Below, in pieces: positions 18,218 to 31,483 of a stretch of 64,000 nucleotides of DNA. The position numbers and the translations under genes were made by a program. The DNA is from Gammaproteobacteria bacterium Ga0077554 (GTDB lineage Bacteria > Pseudomonadota > Gammaproteobacteria > Ga0077554 > Ga007554). How positions within the stretch are numbered: the stretch's first letter is position 1; each line of letters begins with the position of its first letter. Under the pieces are notes generated by a model that was not told where the DNA came from, did no database searches, and saw nothing but the letters and a program-made list of their open reading frames with translations. The stretch spans positions 253,588 through 317,587 of the forward strand of contig LNFF01000040.1 of the NCBI GenBank assembly GCA_001464585.1, read 5' to 3'.

Positions 18218-18766
18218 GTGTCTTCAGTCGTAACAGCGCCGCCATCAGCGGCCATCAGGCAGTCTTCGTTTTCCTACGATGACCTGATCCGTTGTGGTCG
18301 GGGGCAATTATTTGGCCCGGGCAATGCGCAGTTGCCGTTGCCACCCATGTTGATGTTTGACCGCATTACCTCCATCACCGAAGACGGCGGCGCGCACGGC
18401 AAGGGGCAGATCGTGGCCGAGCTGGATATTCGTCCTGACCTGTGGTTTTTTGACTGCCATTTTCAGGGCGATCCGGTAATGCCGGGGTGCCTGGGTCTCG
18501 ACGCCATGTGGCAACTGGTAGGCTTTTACCTGGGTTGGCGCGGCGGTCCTGGCCGTGGTCGCGCCCTGGGTGTCGGCGAGGTGGGTTTCCGGGGTCAGGT
18601 GACACCGACAAACAAGCTTATCACCTACCGTATCGACCTGACGCGCGTCATCGCCCGCAGGCTGTTTATGGGCGTGGCGGATGCGGTGATGGAGGTGGAT
18701 GGCCGCGAAATTTATAGCGCCACGGGCCTGCGTGTCGGCCTGTTCACCAACACCGATGATCTTTAG
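18218..18766 (+). CDS. fabA: 3-hydroxydecanoyl-ACP dehydratase/isomerase
   Basis: A 182-residue hot-dog-fold enzyme that dehydrates 3-hydroxyacyl-ACP and isomerises trans-2- to cis-3-decenoyl-ACP, the branch point of unsaturated fatty acid synthesis. The catalytic pair is visible: H81 in [14 protein letters not shown] and D95 in CLGLDAMWQ, spaced 14 apart as H70/D84 in E. coli. The start is GTG after AAGGGG. fabB follows 11 bases downstream, the standard operon. Confidence 0.96.
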   Translation: MSSVVTAPPSAAIRQSSFSYDDLIRCGRGQLFGPGNAQLPLPPMLMFDRITSITEDGGAHGKGQIVAELDIRPDLWFFDCHFQGDPVMPGCLGLDAMWQLVGFYLGWRGGPGRGRALGVGEVGFRGQVTPTNKLITYRIDLTRVIARRLFMGVADAVMEVDGREIYSATGLRVGLFTNTDDL

Positions 18767-18777
18767 GGGAATTTGTT

Positions 18778-19992
18778 ATGCGGCGCGTAGTAGTTACAGG
18801 GCTCGGTATTGTCTCCAGCATCGGCAACGATCGTCATGAGGTTCTGAGCGCGTTGCGCGAGGGGCGTTCCGGCATCGAATTTTGCCCTGAATATGCCGAG
18901 CTGGGTCTGCGCTCGCAGGTGTGCGGGTCGGTGCATATCGACACCGAGGCGTTGATTGACCGCAAGCTGCGCCGCTTCATGGGCGATGCGGCGGCCTATG
19001 CTTATATCGCCATGCGCCAGGCCATCGAACATGCCGGACTGACACCCGCGCAGGTATCACAGCCACGCACGGGCCTGATCGCCGGTTCGGGCGGCGCGTC
19101 TACCGCCAACGTGGTTGAGGCGGCGGATATCCTGCGGCAGAAAGGGATTCGCCGTGTCGGCCCTTACATGGTGCCGCGCACCATGTCCAGCACCGTCTCG
19201 GCCTGTCTGGCGACCTCATTCGGCATCAAGGGCGTGAACTATTCCATCAGCTCCGCCTGCGCCACCAGCGCCCACTGCATCGGCAATGGCATGGAACTGA
19301 TCCAGCTTGGCAAACAGGATATTGTCTTTGCGGGTGGCGGCGAAGAGCTGCACTGGACGCAGACCATGCTGTTCGATGCCATGGGCGCGCTGTCCTCGAA
19401 GTACAACGATACCCCGTCACGCGCCTCACGCACCTACGATGCGGCCCGCGATGGTTTTGTCATCGCCGGCGGTGGCGGCATGCTGGTGCTGGAAGAGCTC
19501 GAACATGCCCTGCAACGCGGCGCGCCGATCTATGCCGAACTTGTAGGTTACGGCGCCACATCCGACGGCGTGGACATGGTGCAACCCTCCGGCGAGGGTG
19601 CAATGCGCTGCATGCAGCAGGCGCTGGCCAAGGTGCGTGGCTCGGTTGATTACATCAACACCCACGGCACCAGCACGCCGGTCGGCGACGTAAAAGAGCT
19701 GGAAGCGTTGCGCGGTGTGTTTGGCGCCAAGGTGCCGCCACTCAGCTCCACCAAACCACTCACCGGCCATTCGCTCGGCGCGGCGGGTGTGCATGAAGCG
19801 ATTTATTCATTGCTCATGCAGCAGCACAATTTCATCTGCGCCTCAGCGCACATCGACGAACTCGACCCCGCCGCCGCCGACATGCCCATCGTGCGTGAAC
19901 GCCGTGACGACGTCACCCTCAACACCGTGCTATCCAACAGCTTTGGTTTCGGCGGCACCAACGCCAGCTTGGTGTTTCAGCGCTATTCGTAG
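18778..19992 (+). CDS. fabB: 3-oxoacyl-ACP synthase I
   Basis: A 404-residue condensing enzyme that elongates the cis-3-decenoyl-ACP made by FabA. The Cys-His-His triad is present: C161 in [12 protein letters not shown]296 in [12 protein letters not shown] and H331 in [13 protein letters not shown]. The closing glycine-rich loop [11 protein letters not shown] is intact. It is translated with fabA. Confidence 0.96.
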   Translation: MRRVVVTGLGIVSSIGNDRHEVLSALREGRSGIEFCPEYAELGLRSQVCGSVHIDTEALIDRKLRRFMGDAAAYAYIAMRQAIEHAGLTPAQVSQPRTGLIAGSGGASTANVVEAADILRQKGIRRVGPYMVPRTMSSTVSACLATSFGIKGVNYSISSACATSAHCIGNGMELIQLGKQDIVFAGGGEELHWTQTMLFDAMGALSSKYNDTPSRASRTYDAARDGFVIAGGGGMLVLEELEHALQRGAPIYAELVGYGATSDGVDMVQPSGEGAMRCMQQALAKVRGSVDYINTHGTSTPVGDVKELEALRGVFGAKVPPLSSTKPLTGHSLGAAGVHEAIYSLLMQQHNFICASAHIDELDPAAADMPIVRERRDDVTLNTVLSNSFGFGGTNASLVFQRYS

Positions 19993-20103
19993 CGTGCGCT
20001 GCGCGCACGAATTGGGCTGAATGCAATGAAGCCCAATATCAGAAGGCCGAAAAAACATGTATTACCGGGTACGGCGACATTAAACGGGAATAGTAAGCTT
20101 GCT

Positions 20104-20120
20104 GGGCTTCGCAAGCCCAA
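20104..20120. repeat. Small palindrome in a GCCCAA-rich intergenic repeat
   Basis: TGGGCTTCGCAAGCCCA is a perfect hairpin. The surrounding 20020-20150 repeats GCCCAA several times. It lies between the converging fabB and cytochrome genes and may help end transcription, though no T-run follows. Confidence 0.45.
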
Positions 20121-20158
20121 CACCAGCCTACAGCCCAACTTACGGTGTTTGACGCTAC

Positions 20159-20467
20159 CTACGGCTTCGTTTTGCTGTTACTTAGCACATATTCCGCCAA
20201 ACGCTTACCCGGATCACCTTGCAAATTGGGGAAAGCGGGCATCCCCATGCTGCCGGTTAATACTTTATGGGCGATAGCGTCCACGCTGGCCATTTTGGCG
20301 CTTAGCACCATCACGCTGCCCCCTTCGGGCTTGTGGCATGTGACACAAGCGGCATTAAAAATTGTTTCACCACTGGCGTCTCCAGGCGGCATATAGTCAT
20401 TGCTCTTGGTGCAACCGGTTAACCCTGAAAATACGGCCACTGCTATTACCAAATTCTTTTTATTCAT
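20159..20467 (-). CDS. c-type cytochrome lipoprotein (small, monohaem)
   Basis: A 102-residue protein counted from the ATG at 20467. Residues 1-19 form a lipoprotein signal peptide with lipobox LTGC, so the mature protein would be anchored in a membrane. One haem c site CVTCHK follows, and the sequence GMPAFPNLQGD with a late Met could supply the second axial ligand. It is probably an electron carrier. An in-frame upstream start would add only six residues and would blur the signal peptide. The partner enzyme is not nearby. Confidence 0.82.
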   Translation of the reverse strand: MNKKNLVIAVAVFSGLTGCTKSNDYMPPGDASGETIFNAACVTCHKPEGGSVMVLSAKMASVDAIAHKVLTGSMGMPAFPNLQGDPGKRLAEYVLSNSKTKP

Positions 20468-20674
20468 TGCCCAAACACCTCGCAAATAGATTTACCAAAA
20501 AAAGCCTACCATGACCCAAAAAAACCAATAAAAATAAATAATCAGTCCTCATTATTTACGACACTACTTCTGTTGCAATTTCCCCCGACCGTATTTTACT
20601 TAAAGAAAACCCCCTTATATGACGAAATGTAGTTGACTCGAACTATTGCCCTGGCCATCTGAGGTATGAGCTTT

Positions 20675-21002
20675 TCATGCGACGTATTTGACGCGGGCAT
20701 CCTGGAAATATTTCTTGGCCCGTTTCCGGTGATTATTCGAGTTTGAGCATGTGCGCGGTGGCTGTGATGCACGCGCAAATTGTCGGGGATGAGAAATACT
20801 TTCTTGCCCTCACCTTTGGTCAACGCCCCTGGAAACCCGATAAATTTATCCCGTTGAGGACATCATCAGTGATCATCCAGCGTGTCTTGCCTTTCGACGA
20901 TCCGCATCCACGCCAACGCCTGTACGGTGTAATCGCACCCCCTGTGTGCGCCGTTCATGCAACGGTTGCAGTGTTTGATATCCCGCTCTTCATTTGTCCA
21001 TC
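20675..21002 (-). pseudogene. Decayed IS630-family transposase
   Basis: Fragments of an IS630-type DDE transposase lie in order but in different frames: ISNTATVA (near 20975), then MITDDVLNG, then GKKVFLIPDNLRVHHS (near 20800), the strand with the second catalytic Asp, and the C-terminal RAKKYFQDARVKYVA before a stop at 20675. Between the last two, the segment with the catalytic Glu is deleted. Frameshifts near 20850 and 20730 make it non-functional. The rest of 20468-21160 holds no gene. It marks the left edge of the metal-resistance island. Confidence 0.65.
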
Positions 21003-21166
21003 CTAATGAGATAGGGTGGCGGTACGAAAAGTTCCATCTTCAATGTTCCTGGTCAATAGAGAGGGCGGACTCATTAATCCACCCATTGTGTAACGTCCCC
21101 CGCTTTTTTGACAGGGGAGAGTTTATTCAAAAACGGACATTACTACTTGGGGCTAACAGTGAGCCA

Positions 21167-21196
21167 TTGACAAGACAGCTCCGTAGTACGTATAGT
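21167..21196 (+). promoter_or_regulatory. Sigma70-type promoter for czcI
   Basis: TTGACA (21167-21172), an 18-base spacer, then TATAGT (21191-21196). The expected start is at or within a base or two of the ATG at 21204, leaving almost no leader. Confidence 0.6.
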
Positions 21197-21203
21197 ATTA
21201 TCC

Positions 21204-21584
21204 ATGCAACGCTTTCTCGTGCTTATTATGCTGTGCCTGCTCCCGCTCCAGACCTCCTGGGCCATGGTGGCTGACTATTGCGTACACGAGCAGGACAAGG
21301 CCACCCAGCACTTCGGCCATCACGATGACGAGCATAAGGCTTCACCCGGCGCCCTCGCCGATAATACAGAGTCCGGCTCGGACAATCCCGTCCAAGGCGG
21401 TTCCGATTCCAATCCCAACTCCAGCCACGATCATTCCCATCTCTCGAGTTTTTTGGGTGTTTTGAGTGTATACACACTCTCCATGTGCGCCCCCTTACAG
21501 ATATCGTTGCATTGCGACGACCAATCTTATTCCTTCCTTGCCGCGGATAAACCCGCGCGCCCCAACTGGTTCGTTACCGCCTGA
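21204..21584 (+). CDS. czcI: CzcI-like histidine-rich exported protein
   Basis: A 126-residue protein with a signal peptide (residues 1-20, ending SWA) and a mature start with YCVHEQDKATQHFGHHDDEH, then SHDHSHLSS. The pattern resembles CzcI-type proteins found in front of czcCBA and related operons, which are thought to help metal sensing or regulation in the periplasm. No Shine-Dalgarno precedes ATG. The gene stands 141 bases before czcC and is probably the first of the operon. Confidence 0.75.
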   Translation: MQRFLVLIMLCLLPLQTSWAMVADYCVHEQDKATQHFGHHDDEHKASPGALADNTESGSDNPVQGGSDSNPNSSHDHSHLSSFLGVLSVYTLSMCAPLQISLHCDDQSYSFLAADKPARPNWFVTA

Positions 21585-21725
21585 TACGGCGCGACGAGCC
21601 TCCTTTTTCGTGATTTAGCACACGCTTTATCCTGACAAATCCGGATTTATTCAGAATCTATCTGAACGTAATCCTGGTACAGCCTCGTCTCGCCGAGTTC
21701 ATCCCTGTCACTTTTGGAGAATTCG

Positions 21726-23078
21726 ATGCGACGTTATCTATTACCCCTAGGGTTATCGGTGCTGTTTTTCACCCCCGCCATTGCACAAACTGTTGATGCC
21801 GTGCACGGCACCACGGTTGAGGCGAGCACCGCTAACGCGCTACATGTCACCGAGCCGGTTGCCCCGCTCACCCTGAAGGCCGCGCTGGAACTGGCGCTTG
21901 GCGCCAATCCGGAGCTATCGGCTGCGGCGCGCGAACTGGAGGCGGTCGAAGCAATGATCGTTCAGGCGCAAGTGCGCCCCAACCCGGAGATTTCGGCCTT
22001 AATCGAGGATACACGGAGCGCGACGCGCAGCACCACGCTGCAACTTAACCAGCCAATTGAGTTGGGCGGCAAGCGTGGCGCGAGGATCGATGCTGCCGAG
22101 CGTGGGCGTGATGCCGCCTCGGCCGAGCTTGGCGGAAAACGTGCCGAGATCCGTGCGGCGGTGATGGCGGCGTTCTTCGATGTGCTCGTTGCACAGGAAC
22201 GTTTGCGGCTTGCCCAGGCGTCGGTGGAGCTCGCGCAACGCGCAACCAATGCCGCTACACGGCGGGTCATGGCCGGTAAGGTCTCCCCCGTTGAAGAGAC
22301 CAAGGCGCGCGTCGCCGAGGCGAGCGTGCGCCTTGAGTTGACGTTGACTACCAGCGATCTGGCGACTGCACGTAAGCGTCTGGTGGCCACGTGGGGTAAT
22401 CCGATCCCCCATTTCGAGCGCGCCGAGGGCGACGCGGAAGCCCTGCCGCCGTTACCCATCCTCGCCGACCTGAACACGCGCCTCGCCGCTTCGCCCGCCA
22501 TGTTGCGCGCCAGGATCGAGGTTGACCGCCGACAAGCGCTGGTGCAAGTCGAGCGCAGTCGGCGTATCCCCGATGTGACCGTCAGCCTGGGTGCCAGGCG
22601 CAATGAAGAACTGGGTCTCAATCAGGCGATTCTCGGCGTTTCGATTCCGCTGCCGATCTTCAATCGCAATCAAGGCAATGTGCTGGAAGCGTTGCGTCGC
22701 ACCGACAAGGCGCGCGACGAACTGTCCGTGGCCGAGATCCGCCTCGCCAATGAGTTGGCTGTTGCGTATCAGCGCCTGGATACGGCACGCCAGGAAGTCG
22801 AGTCGCTACAGCGGGACATTCTGCCGGGTGCGCAAAGTGCCTACGATGCCGCGACGCAGGGCTTTGAAATGGGCAAATTCAGTTTTCTCGAAGTGCTGGA
22901 TGCGCAGCGTACTCTATTCCAGGTCAAATCCCAATACCTGCGCGCACTGGCCGATGCGCATCGGTCTGCTGCCGAAATCGAACGTATTCTCGGTGAAGCA
23001 TCGCCTACTTCGACGCCAGACTTGACACCAGATCCAACCCCCGACTCAACCCAGTCGCCAGCCGCCACACAGCCGTAG
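21726..23078 (+). CDS. czcC: Outer-membrane factor of heavy-metal RND efflux (CzcC-like)
   Basis: A 450-residue TolC-family protein with a signal peptide (1-20, ending AIA) and two outer-membrane efflux repeats rich in coiled-coil helix (about 45-235 and 250-430). It forms the outer-membrane channel with CzcB and CzcA. ATG at 21726 is preferred over TTG at 21714 because GGAG lies before it. The tail, after about residue 425, is a TPDLTPDPTPDS-type low-complexity stretch. czcB starts nine bases later. Confidence 0.9.
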   Translation: MRRYLLPLGLSVLFFTPAIAQTVDAVHGTTVEASTANALHVTEPVAPLTLKAALELALGANPELSAAARELEAVEAMIVQAQVRPNPEISALIEDTRSATRSTTLQLNQPIELGGKRGARIDAAERGRDAASAELGGKRAEIRAAVMAAFFDVLVAQERLRLAQASVELAQRATNAATRRVMAGKVSPVEETKARVAEASVRLELTLTTSDLATARKRLVATWGNPIPHFERAEGDAEALPPLPILADLNTRLAASPAMLRARIEVDRRQALVQVERSRRIPDVTVSLGARRNEELGLNQAILGVSIPLPIFNRNQGNVLEALRRTDKARDELSVAEIRLANELAVAYQRLDTARQEVESLQRDILPGAQSAYDAATQGFEMGKFSFLEVLDAQRTLFQVKSQYLRALADAHRSAAEIERILGEASPTSTPDLTPDPTPDSTQSPAATQP

Positions 23079-23087
23079 GAACCCAAC

Positions 23088-24593
23088 ATGAAATTCAATT
23101 TGAACAAGCAACAAACCCTTATCATCGCCGGAATTGTGGCAGTCGGTATTGTGCTCGCCTGGCTGATACTTGGTACCAGCAAACCGCAGCCAGAGGGCGA
23201 GGGAGAAACGCATGGCAGTAGTGCAGAAACCAACGCTATGCCGGGCGCGCCGCAGAAAGGCCCGCACGGCGGAAAGCTGTTCACGCAGGACGGTTACGGC
23301 GTTGAAGTCACGATCTTCGAAACCGGCGTAGAACCGGAGTTTCGCGTTTACACCTACCAGGATGGCAAGCCACTCGACCCGGCGTTAAGCCAGGTCACCA
23401 TCACGCTCGAACGCCTCGGACGCCCGCCGCAGGAGTTCAGGTTCGTGAAGGAAAAGGACTACCTCAAAGGCAATGCCGTGGTCGAAGAACCGCATTCGTT
23501 CCGCGTCAGCATTGCAGCCCGGCATAACAACAAGGCTTATCGTTTCGCCTATGAGCAGATCGAGGCGCGGGTGACCCTAACCGATCAGCAGGTCAAGCAG
23601 AACGGCATCGAGTTGCTGACGGCCGGGCCGGCGCGCATCAAGAGCGCCTTGCAGTTGATCGGCGAGATCCGCTTCAACCAGGACCGCCAGGTAATCGTCG
23701 TGCCGCGCCTGACTGGCGTTGTCGAATCGGTCGCAGCCAACGCCGGCGAGCAGGTCAAAAAGGGTCAGGTGCTCGCGGTAATTTCCAGCCCGGCGCTGGC
23801 CGACCAGCGCAGCGAGTTGCTGGCCGCGCAAAAGCGTCTGGCGCTGGCGCGCACCACCTTCGAGCGCGAGAAAAAGCTGTGGGAAGACAAAATCTCTGCC
23901 GAACAGGATTACCTGCAAGCGCAGGCCGCCATGCAGGAAGCCGAGATTGCGACCCAGAACGCGCGGCAGAAACTGGCCTCGTTCGGTGGTGAACTACGCG
24001 ATAACGGTAACCTGACGCGCTACGAGATTCGCGCCCCGATCAGCGGCGTGGTGGTCGAGAAAAATCTTTCCCTGGGCGAAACCGTGAAGGAAGATGCCAC
24101 CATTTTCGTGGTTGCCGACCTGTCCACGGTGTGGGCGGAAATGACCATCTATGCCAAAGACCTGAACACCGTGAAAGTCGGCCAGAAAGCCACCGTCAAG
24201 GCGGCCGCGTTCGAATCCCAGAGCAGCGGCACTGTCTCTTATGTCGGTTCGCTGGTGGGCGAGCAGACCCGTGCCGCGAAGGCGCGCATCGTGCTGCCCA
24301 ACCCGCAAGGCATCTGGCGCCCCGGTCTGCCGGTCAACATCGAACTGGTGTCCGGTGAGGTCAAAGTGCCAGTGGCGGTTTCTACGGAGGCCATCCAGAC
24401 CGTGCGCGACTGGACAGTGGTGTTCGGCCGCTATGGCGACAACTTCGAAGCGCGGCCCGTGGAGTTGGGACGCAGCGATGGCAAATTCACGGAAGTAATC
24501 ACGGGGCTCAACGCGGGCGAGCAGTATGCGGCGAAAAACAGCTTTCTCATCAAGGCCGATGTGGGTAAATCCGGCGCCAGCCATGACCACTAG
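23088..24593 (+). CDS. czcB: Periplasmic adaptor of heavy-metal RND efflux (CzcB-like)
   Basis: A 501-residue membrane-fusion protein. An N-terminal membrane anchor (about 10-28) leads to an extra N-terminal domain with KGPHGGKLF, then barrel-sandwich, alpha-hairpin and beta-barrel domains (VVPRLTGVVESVAANAGEQVKKGQVLA; helix pair about 245-300; SGVVVEKNLSLGETV). The C-terminus ends in SHDH, a possible metal-binding tail. The KGPHGG segment is typical of the CzcB/CusB-like metal group. It links CzcA to CzcC. Confidence 0.9.
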   Translation: MKFNLNKQQTLIIAGIVAVGIVLAWLILGTSKPQPEGEGETHGSSAETNAMPGAPQKGPHGGKLFTQDGYGVEVTIFETGVEPEFRVYTYQDGKPLDPALSQVTITLERLGRPPQEFRFVKEKDYLKGNAVVEEPHSFRVSIAARHNNKAYRFAYEQIEARVTLTDQQVKQNGIELLTAGPARIKSALQLIGEIRFNQDRQVIVVPRLTGVVESVAANAGEQVKKGQVLAVISSPALADQRSELLAAQKRLALARTTFEREKKLWEDKISAEQDYLQAQAAMQEAEIATQNARQKLASFGGELRDNGNLTRYEIRAPISGVVVEKNLSLGETVKEDATIFVVADLSTVWAEMTIYAKDLNTVKVGQKATVKAAAFESQSSGTVSYVGSLVGEQTRAAKARIVLPNPQGIWRPGLPVNIELVSGEVKVPVAVSTEAIQTVRDWTVVFGRYGDNFEARPVELGRSDGKFTEVITGLNAGEQYAAKNSFLIKADVGKSGASHDH

Positions 24594-24624
24594 TAGTCCG
24601 TTTCACATAAACGGCTACATTTGT

Positions 24625-24729
24625 GTCATTTCGAGCAGCCTTCAGCCCCCGCGAAAGCGGGGGGAGAAATCCTTGTCTCGAACGAATGCGAGAGATCTTC
24701 CAGATCCCTCACTACGTTCGGGATGACAG
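24625..24729. repeat. Dispersed repeat, family A-related copy
   Basis: Starts GTCATTTCGAG, contains CCCGCGAAAGCGGGGGGAG and GAGAAATCCTTGTCTCGAAC, and ends GGGATGACAG. It lies between czcB and the PII-like gene within the operon. The CCCGCGAAAGCGGG hairpin might reduce read-through. Confidence 0.65.
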
Positions 24730-24787
24730 TAAACACCTGCGGTCGAGATGACAACGGAATAGTAAAACGCAATACCAGGAGACCACC

Positions 24788-28337
<3,550 letters not shown>

Positions 28338-28486
28338 CCGGAACACACCTCGCCAGGCAACCGCTATCGTCATGAGAGCCTGCGCATCGGCGCCCTCACG
28401 GCAGGTGCTGGAAAACACAAGACAGAAGAGACGCACGATCTATGGCAGCCTCACTGAGTCAAAGCCTGGACTAAATGGAGGATAGT

Positions 28487-28738
28487 ATGTGGATGGATTA
28501 TCAAGGCTACGGCATGGGCTGGCATTGGTTGGGGTGGCTAGGCATGGCATTTTTCTGGCTGATTCCGATACTGTTGGTGCTGGTGGCGGTGAAGTACCTG
28601 ATGGGTGGTCGGCGCCCGAACGCCCCGGACGGTGAAAAAAAGCCAGGCGCGCTGGCCGTCCTGGAGGAGCGATATGCTCGGGGAGAAATTGATCGCGAGG
28701 AGTACTTGCAGAAACGCGACGATCTGAAACGGGGTTAG
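28487..28738 (+). CDS. Small membrane protein with SHOCT domain
   Basis: An 83-residue protein with one transmembrane helix (about residues 13-39) and a C-terminal SHOCT domain, seen as LAVLEERYARGEIDREEYLQKRDDL. SHOCT proteins are common in metal-resistance clusters, but their role is unclear. ATG at 28487 is preferred because GGAGG lies just before it; another ATG four codons upstream overlaps that site. Confidence 0.8.
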   Translation: MWMDYQGYGMGWHWLGWLGMAFFWLIPILLVLVAVKYLMGGRRPNAPDGEKKPGALAVLEERYARGEIDREEYLQKRDDLKRG

Positions 28739-28848
28739 ATGCAGACGGGCTGGCGCGGATTGCACTGCTGCATCTGCGCCGCATCCTCACCGCAAAAGCG
28801 TAGCAGTTACCAGAAGCATTTATGTTAGGTATGAGGATGTAAGAAGAA

Positions 28849-29445
28849 ATGGCTATCGAAACGGAACTTCTCTATGCCTCGCGCATGATGCTCGTTGCGC
28901 TGATAGGAGGCTTGATCGGCTGGGAAAGGGAGCGCCATGCGAGCGACGCGGGCATTCGAACCTTCATGGCGATCTCTATCGGTGCTTGCGCATTCAGTTT
29001 GATATCCGCCCACGCGGCCACTGATCCGACCCGTATCGCGGCGCAAGTCGTCACGGGCATAGGTTTTATCGGAGCAGGGGTAATTTTTCAGGATAAAGGG
29101 GGCGTGGCAGGGCTAACGACCGCCGCAACGCTTTGGGCGACAGCGGCAGTCGGCATGGCCAGCGCTTTCGGCATGTATGTGTTGGCGCTCGTCACAGGAG
29201 GGCTGATTTTTGCAACGCTCGCGCTGCACCATCTACCCGGCTGGAAGCGGCTCAGCCAGGGCTCCGGCCCAGGCGGCGGCAATCCCGGCAATCCTTGTCC
29301 CAAGTGCGGCAGCGCCAATGCGAACGAAGCGCGCTTTTGCCAGCAATGCGGCACCTCGCTATCGCCCGGAAAATGTTCCGGCTGCGGCGCGGAGCTGGCG
29401 GCAGGCACCAAGTTTTGCGGCCAGTGCGGCCAACCCCAGCAGTAA
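28849..29445 (+). CDS. MgtC/SapB-like membrane protein fused to a double zinc ribbon
   Basis: A 198-residue protein. The first 130 residues are an MgtC/SapB domain with several membrane helices and the motifs LIGWERERHASDAGIRT and GIGFIGAGVIF. After a glycine-rich linker come two CxxC...CxxC zinc ribbons (CPKCG...CQQCG and CSGCG...CGQCG, about 145-195). MgtC proteins are tied to Mg2+ limitation and membrane ATPase control. A zinc-ribbon tail is unusual and, in this metal cluster, could sense metal. That is inference. Confidence 0.82.
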   Translation: MAIETELLYASRMMLVALIGGLIGWERERHASDAGIRTFMAISIGACAFSLISAHAATDPTRIAAQVVTGIGFIGAGVIFQDKGGVAGLTTAATLWATAAVGMASAFGMYVLALVTGGLIFATLALHHLPGWKRLSQGSGPGGGNPGNPCPKCGSANANEARFCQQCGTSLSPGKCSGCGAELAAGTKFCGQCGQPQQ

Positions 29446-29496
29446 CGCCAACAGATACGCCGTTATTAATCAATTGGCTCTATAAGGGGCAACATC

Positions 29497-31406
29497 ATGG
29501 CTGAAACCCACAAACACGATGTGCCAAGTGACTCGAAGCCCGGATGGCTCACCGAGCATCGCGAGCTTATTTTTAGCGGTGTTGCGGGTCTGCTGTTGCT
29601 GGCCGGATGGCTGACAGGCCGCGCTGACGCCCCGCGCGCGCTCTCGCTCGGGCTATTGCTCGGCGCGTACGCGGCGGGCGGTTTCTATACCCTGCGCGAA
29701 GCCTGGCAGAGTGTGCGCAACCGCCGCTTCGACATCGACGTCCTGATGATCGTCGCCGCAGGTGGGGCGGCAGCGCTCGGCGCCTGGGAAGAAGGCGCGC
29801 TGCTGCTGTTCCTGTTCAGCCTCGGCCATGCGCTGGAACACATGGCCATGGAGCGTGCGCGCAAGGCCATCGAGGCGCTGGCGGAACTGGCGCCCAAGAC
29901 CGCCATGGTGCAGCGGGATGGCAAGGAAATCGAGGTGCCCGTTGAAGCATTGCAGCTCGGCGACCGGGTGATCGTCAAGCCCGGCCAGCGACTCCCCGCC
30001 GATGGCCAGGTGGCGTCCGGCAACTCGGCGGTCGATCAGGCGCCGGTCACCGGCGAATCCATGCCGGTGGACAAGCAGCCGGGCGACAAGGTGTTCGCCG
30101 GTACGATCAATGGCGAAGGTGCGCTGCTCGTCGAAGTCACCAAACTGGCAGGTGAGAGCACGCTGGCGCGCATGGTGAAGATGGTGGCCGAAGCCCAGGT
30201 GCAGATATCCCCCACGCAGCGTTTCACCGATCGCTTCGAAAAAATCTTCGTGCCCGTCGTGCTGGTGGGCGCGGTACTGCTGATCGCCCTTCCGCCGCTA
30301 TTCGGCTACCCCTTCGCCGAATCCTTTTACCGCGCCATGGCGGTGCTGGTGGCGGCTTCGCCCTGTGCGCTGGCTATCGCCACTCCATCGGCGTATTGTC
30401 TGGCATTGCGCGCGCCGCGCGCGGCGGCGTGCTGATCAAGGGCGGCGTGCACCTGGAAAATCTCGGCGTGCTCACCGCCATTGCGTTCGACAAGACCGGC
30501 ACCCTGACCGTCGGCAAGCCCAAGGTCACCGATGTGGTCGCAATCAGCGGCGACGAGGCGCAACTGCTGACCCTTGCCGCCGCAGTGGAAAGCCGCAGCG
30601 CTCATCCCCTGGCGCAGGCAGTAGTGACGGAGGCGAAAGGGCGCGGCTTAAGCTGGGGTGAAGCCGGAGAGGTCGAAGCCGTTACCGGCAAAGGTGTGCG
30701 CGCTACATTCGATGGAAAAAAGATAGCCATCGGTAACGCCAAACTATTTGACGGCGAATCCATTCCCCAAGCGGTTCAGCAGCACGCAGAGCGTCTCCAG
30801 ACGGAAGGCAAAACCATCATGCTGATCCAGGCTGACGGGCAATTCCTCGGCGTGCTGGCGTTGGCGGATACCCCGCGTGAAGCCGTCAAGCAAGCACTGG
30901 AACGACTGCATCAACTTGGCATAAGCAAAACCATCATGCTCACCGGCGACAACGAGCGCGTGGGCCGCGCCATCGCCGACGCGGTGGGTCTGGACGAAGT
31001 TAAAGCGGGCCTGTTGCCGGAAGACAAGGTCAAGGCCATGGAAGAACTCGGGCAACGCTACGGCCAGGTGGCCATGGTCGGTGACGGCGTCAACGATGCC
31101 CCGGCCATGGCGCGCGCCACGGTGGGTATCGCCATGGGCGGCGCCGGCACCGATGTGGCGCTGGAAACCGCAGATGTCGCACTGATGGCCGACGATCTTT
31201 CCAAGCTCCCCTTTGCCGTGGCCTTGAGCCGCGCATCAAGACGTATCATTCGCCAGAACCTGTACGTGTCGCTGGGCGTGGTGGCTTTGCTGATTCCCGC
31301 CACCCTGTTTGGCTGGGCGGGTATCGGCGTGGCGGTGCTGGTGCACGAAGGCTCGACCCTGGTGGTTGTGATTAACGCGTTACGTTTATTGGCGTACAAG
31401 GAATAA
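29497..31406 (+). pseudogene. P1B-4-type heavy-metal ATPase, interrupted by a one-base frameshift
   Basis: Two overlapping frames together encode one P-type ATPase of about 636 residues. Frame 1 (29497-30435) has the actuator TGES and the membrane motif SPCALAIATPSA; frame 2 (from about 30396) has DKTGTLT, HPLAQAV, GDGVNDAPAMA and the last-helix HEGST. SPC plus HEGS/GT defines the P1B-4 group (Co, Zn, Cd or Fe export). The break falls at GCGTATTGTCTGGC (30391-30404), where one base appears missing; restoring a G gives the family's PSAVLSGIARAARGG. It may be a true mutation or a sequencing/assembly error. Nothing else is damaged. It lies between the MgtC-like and CDF genes. Confidence 0.85.
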
Positions 31407-31483
31407 CGGTTTCCCACCAGCAGTGGGCCGACCGTTTCGGCTTCACTTGTTAACGCTGGCTTGATTGAAGCCTGGAGGATCAT

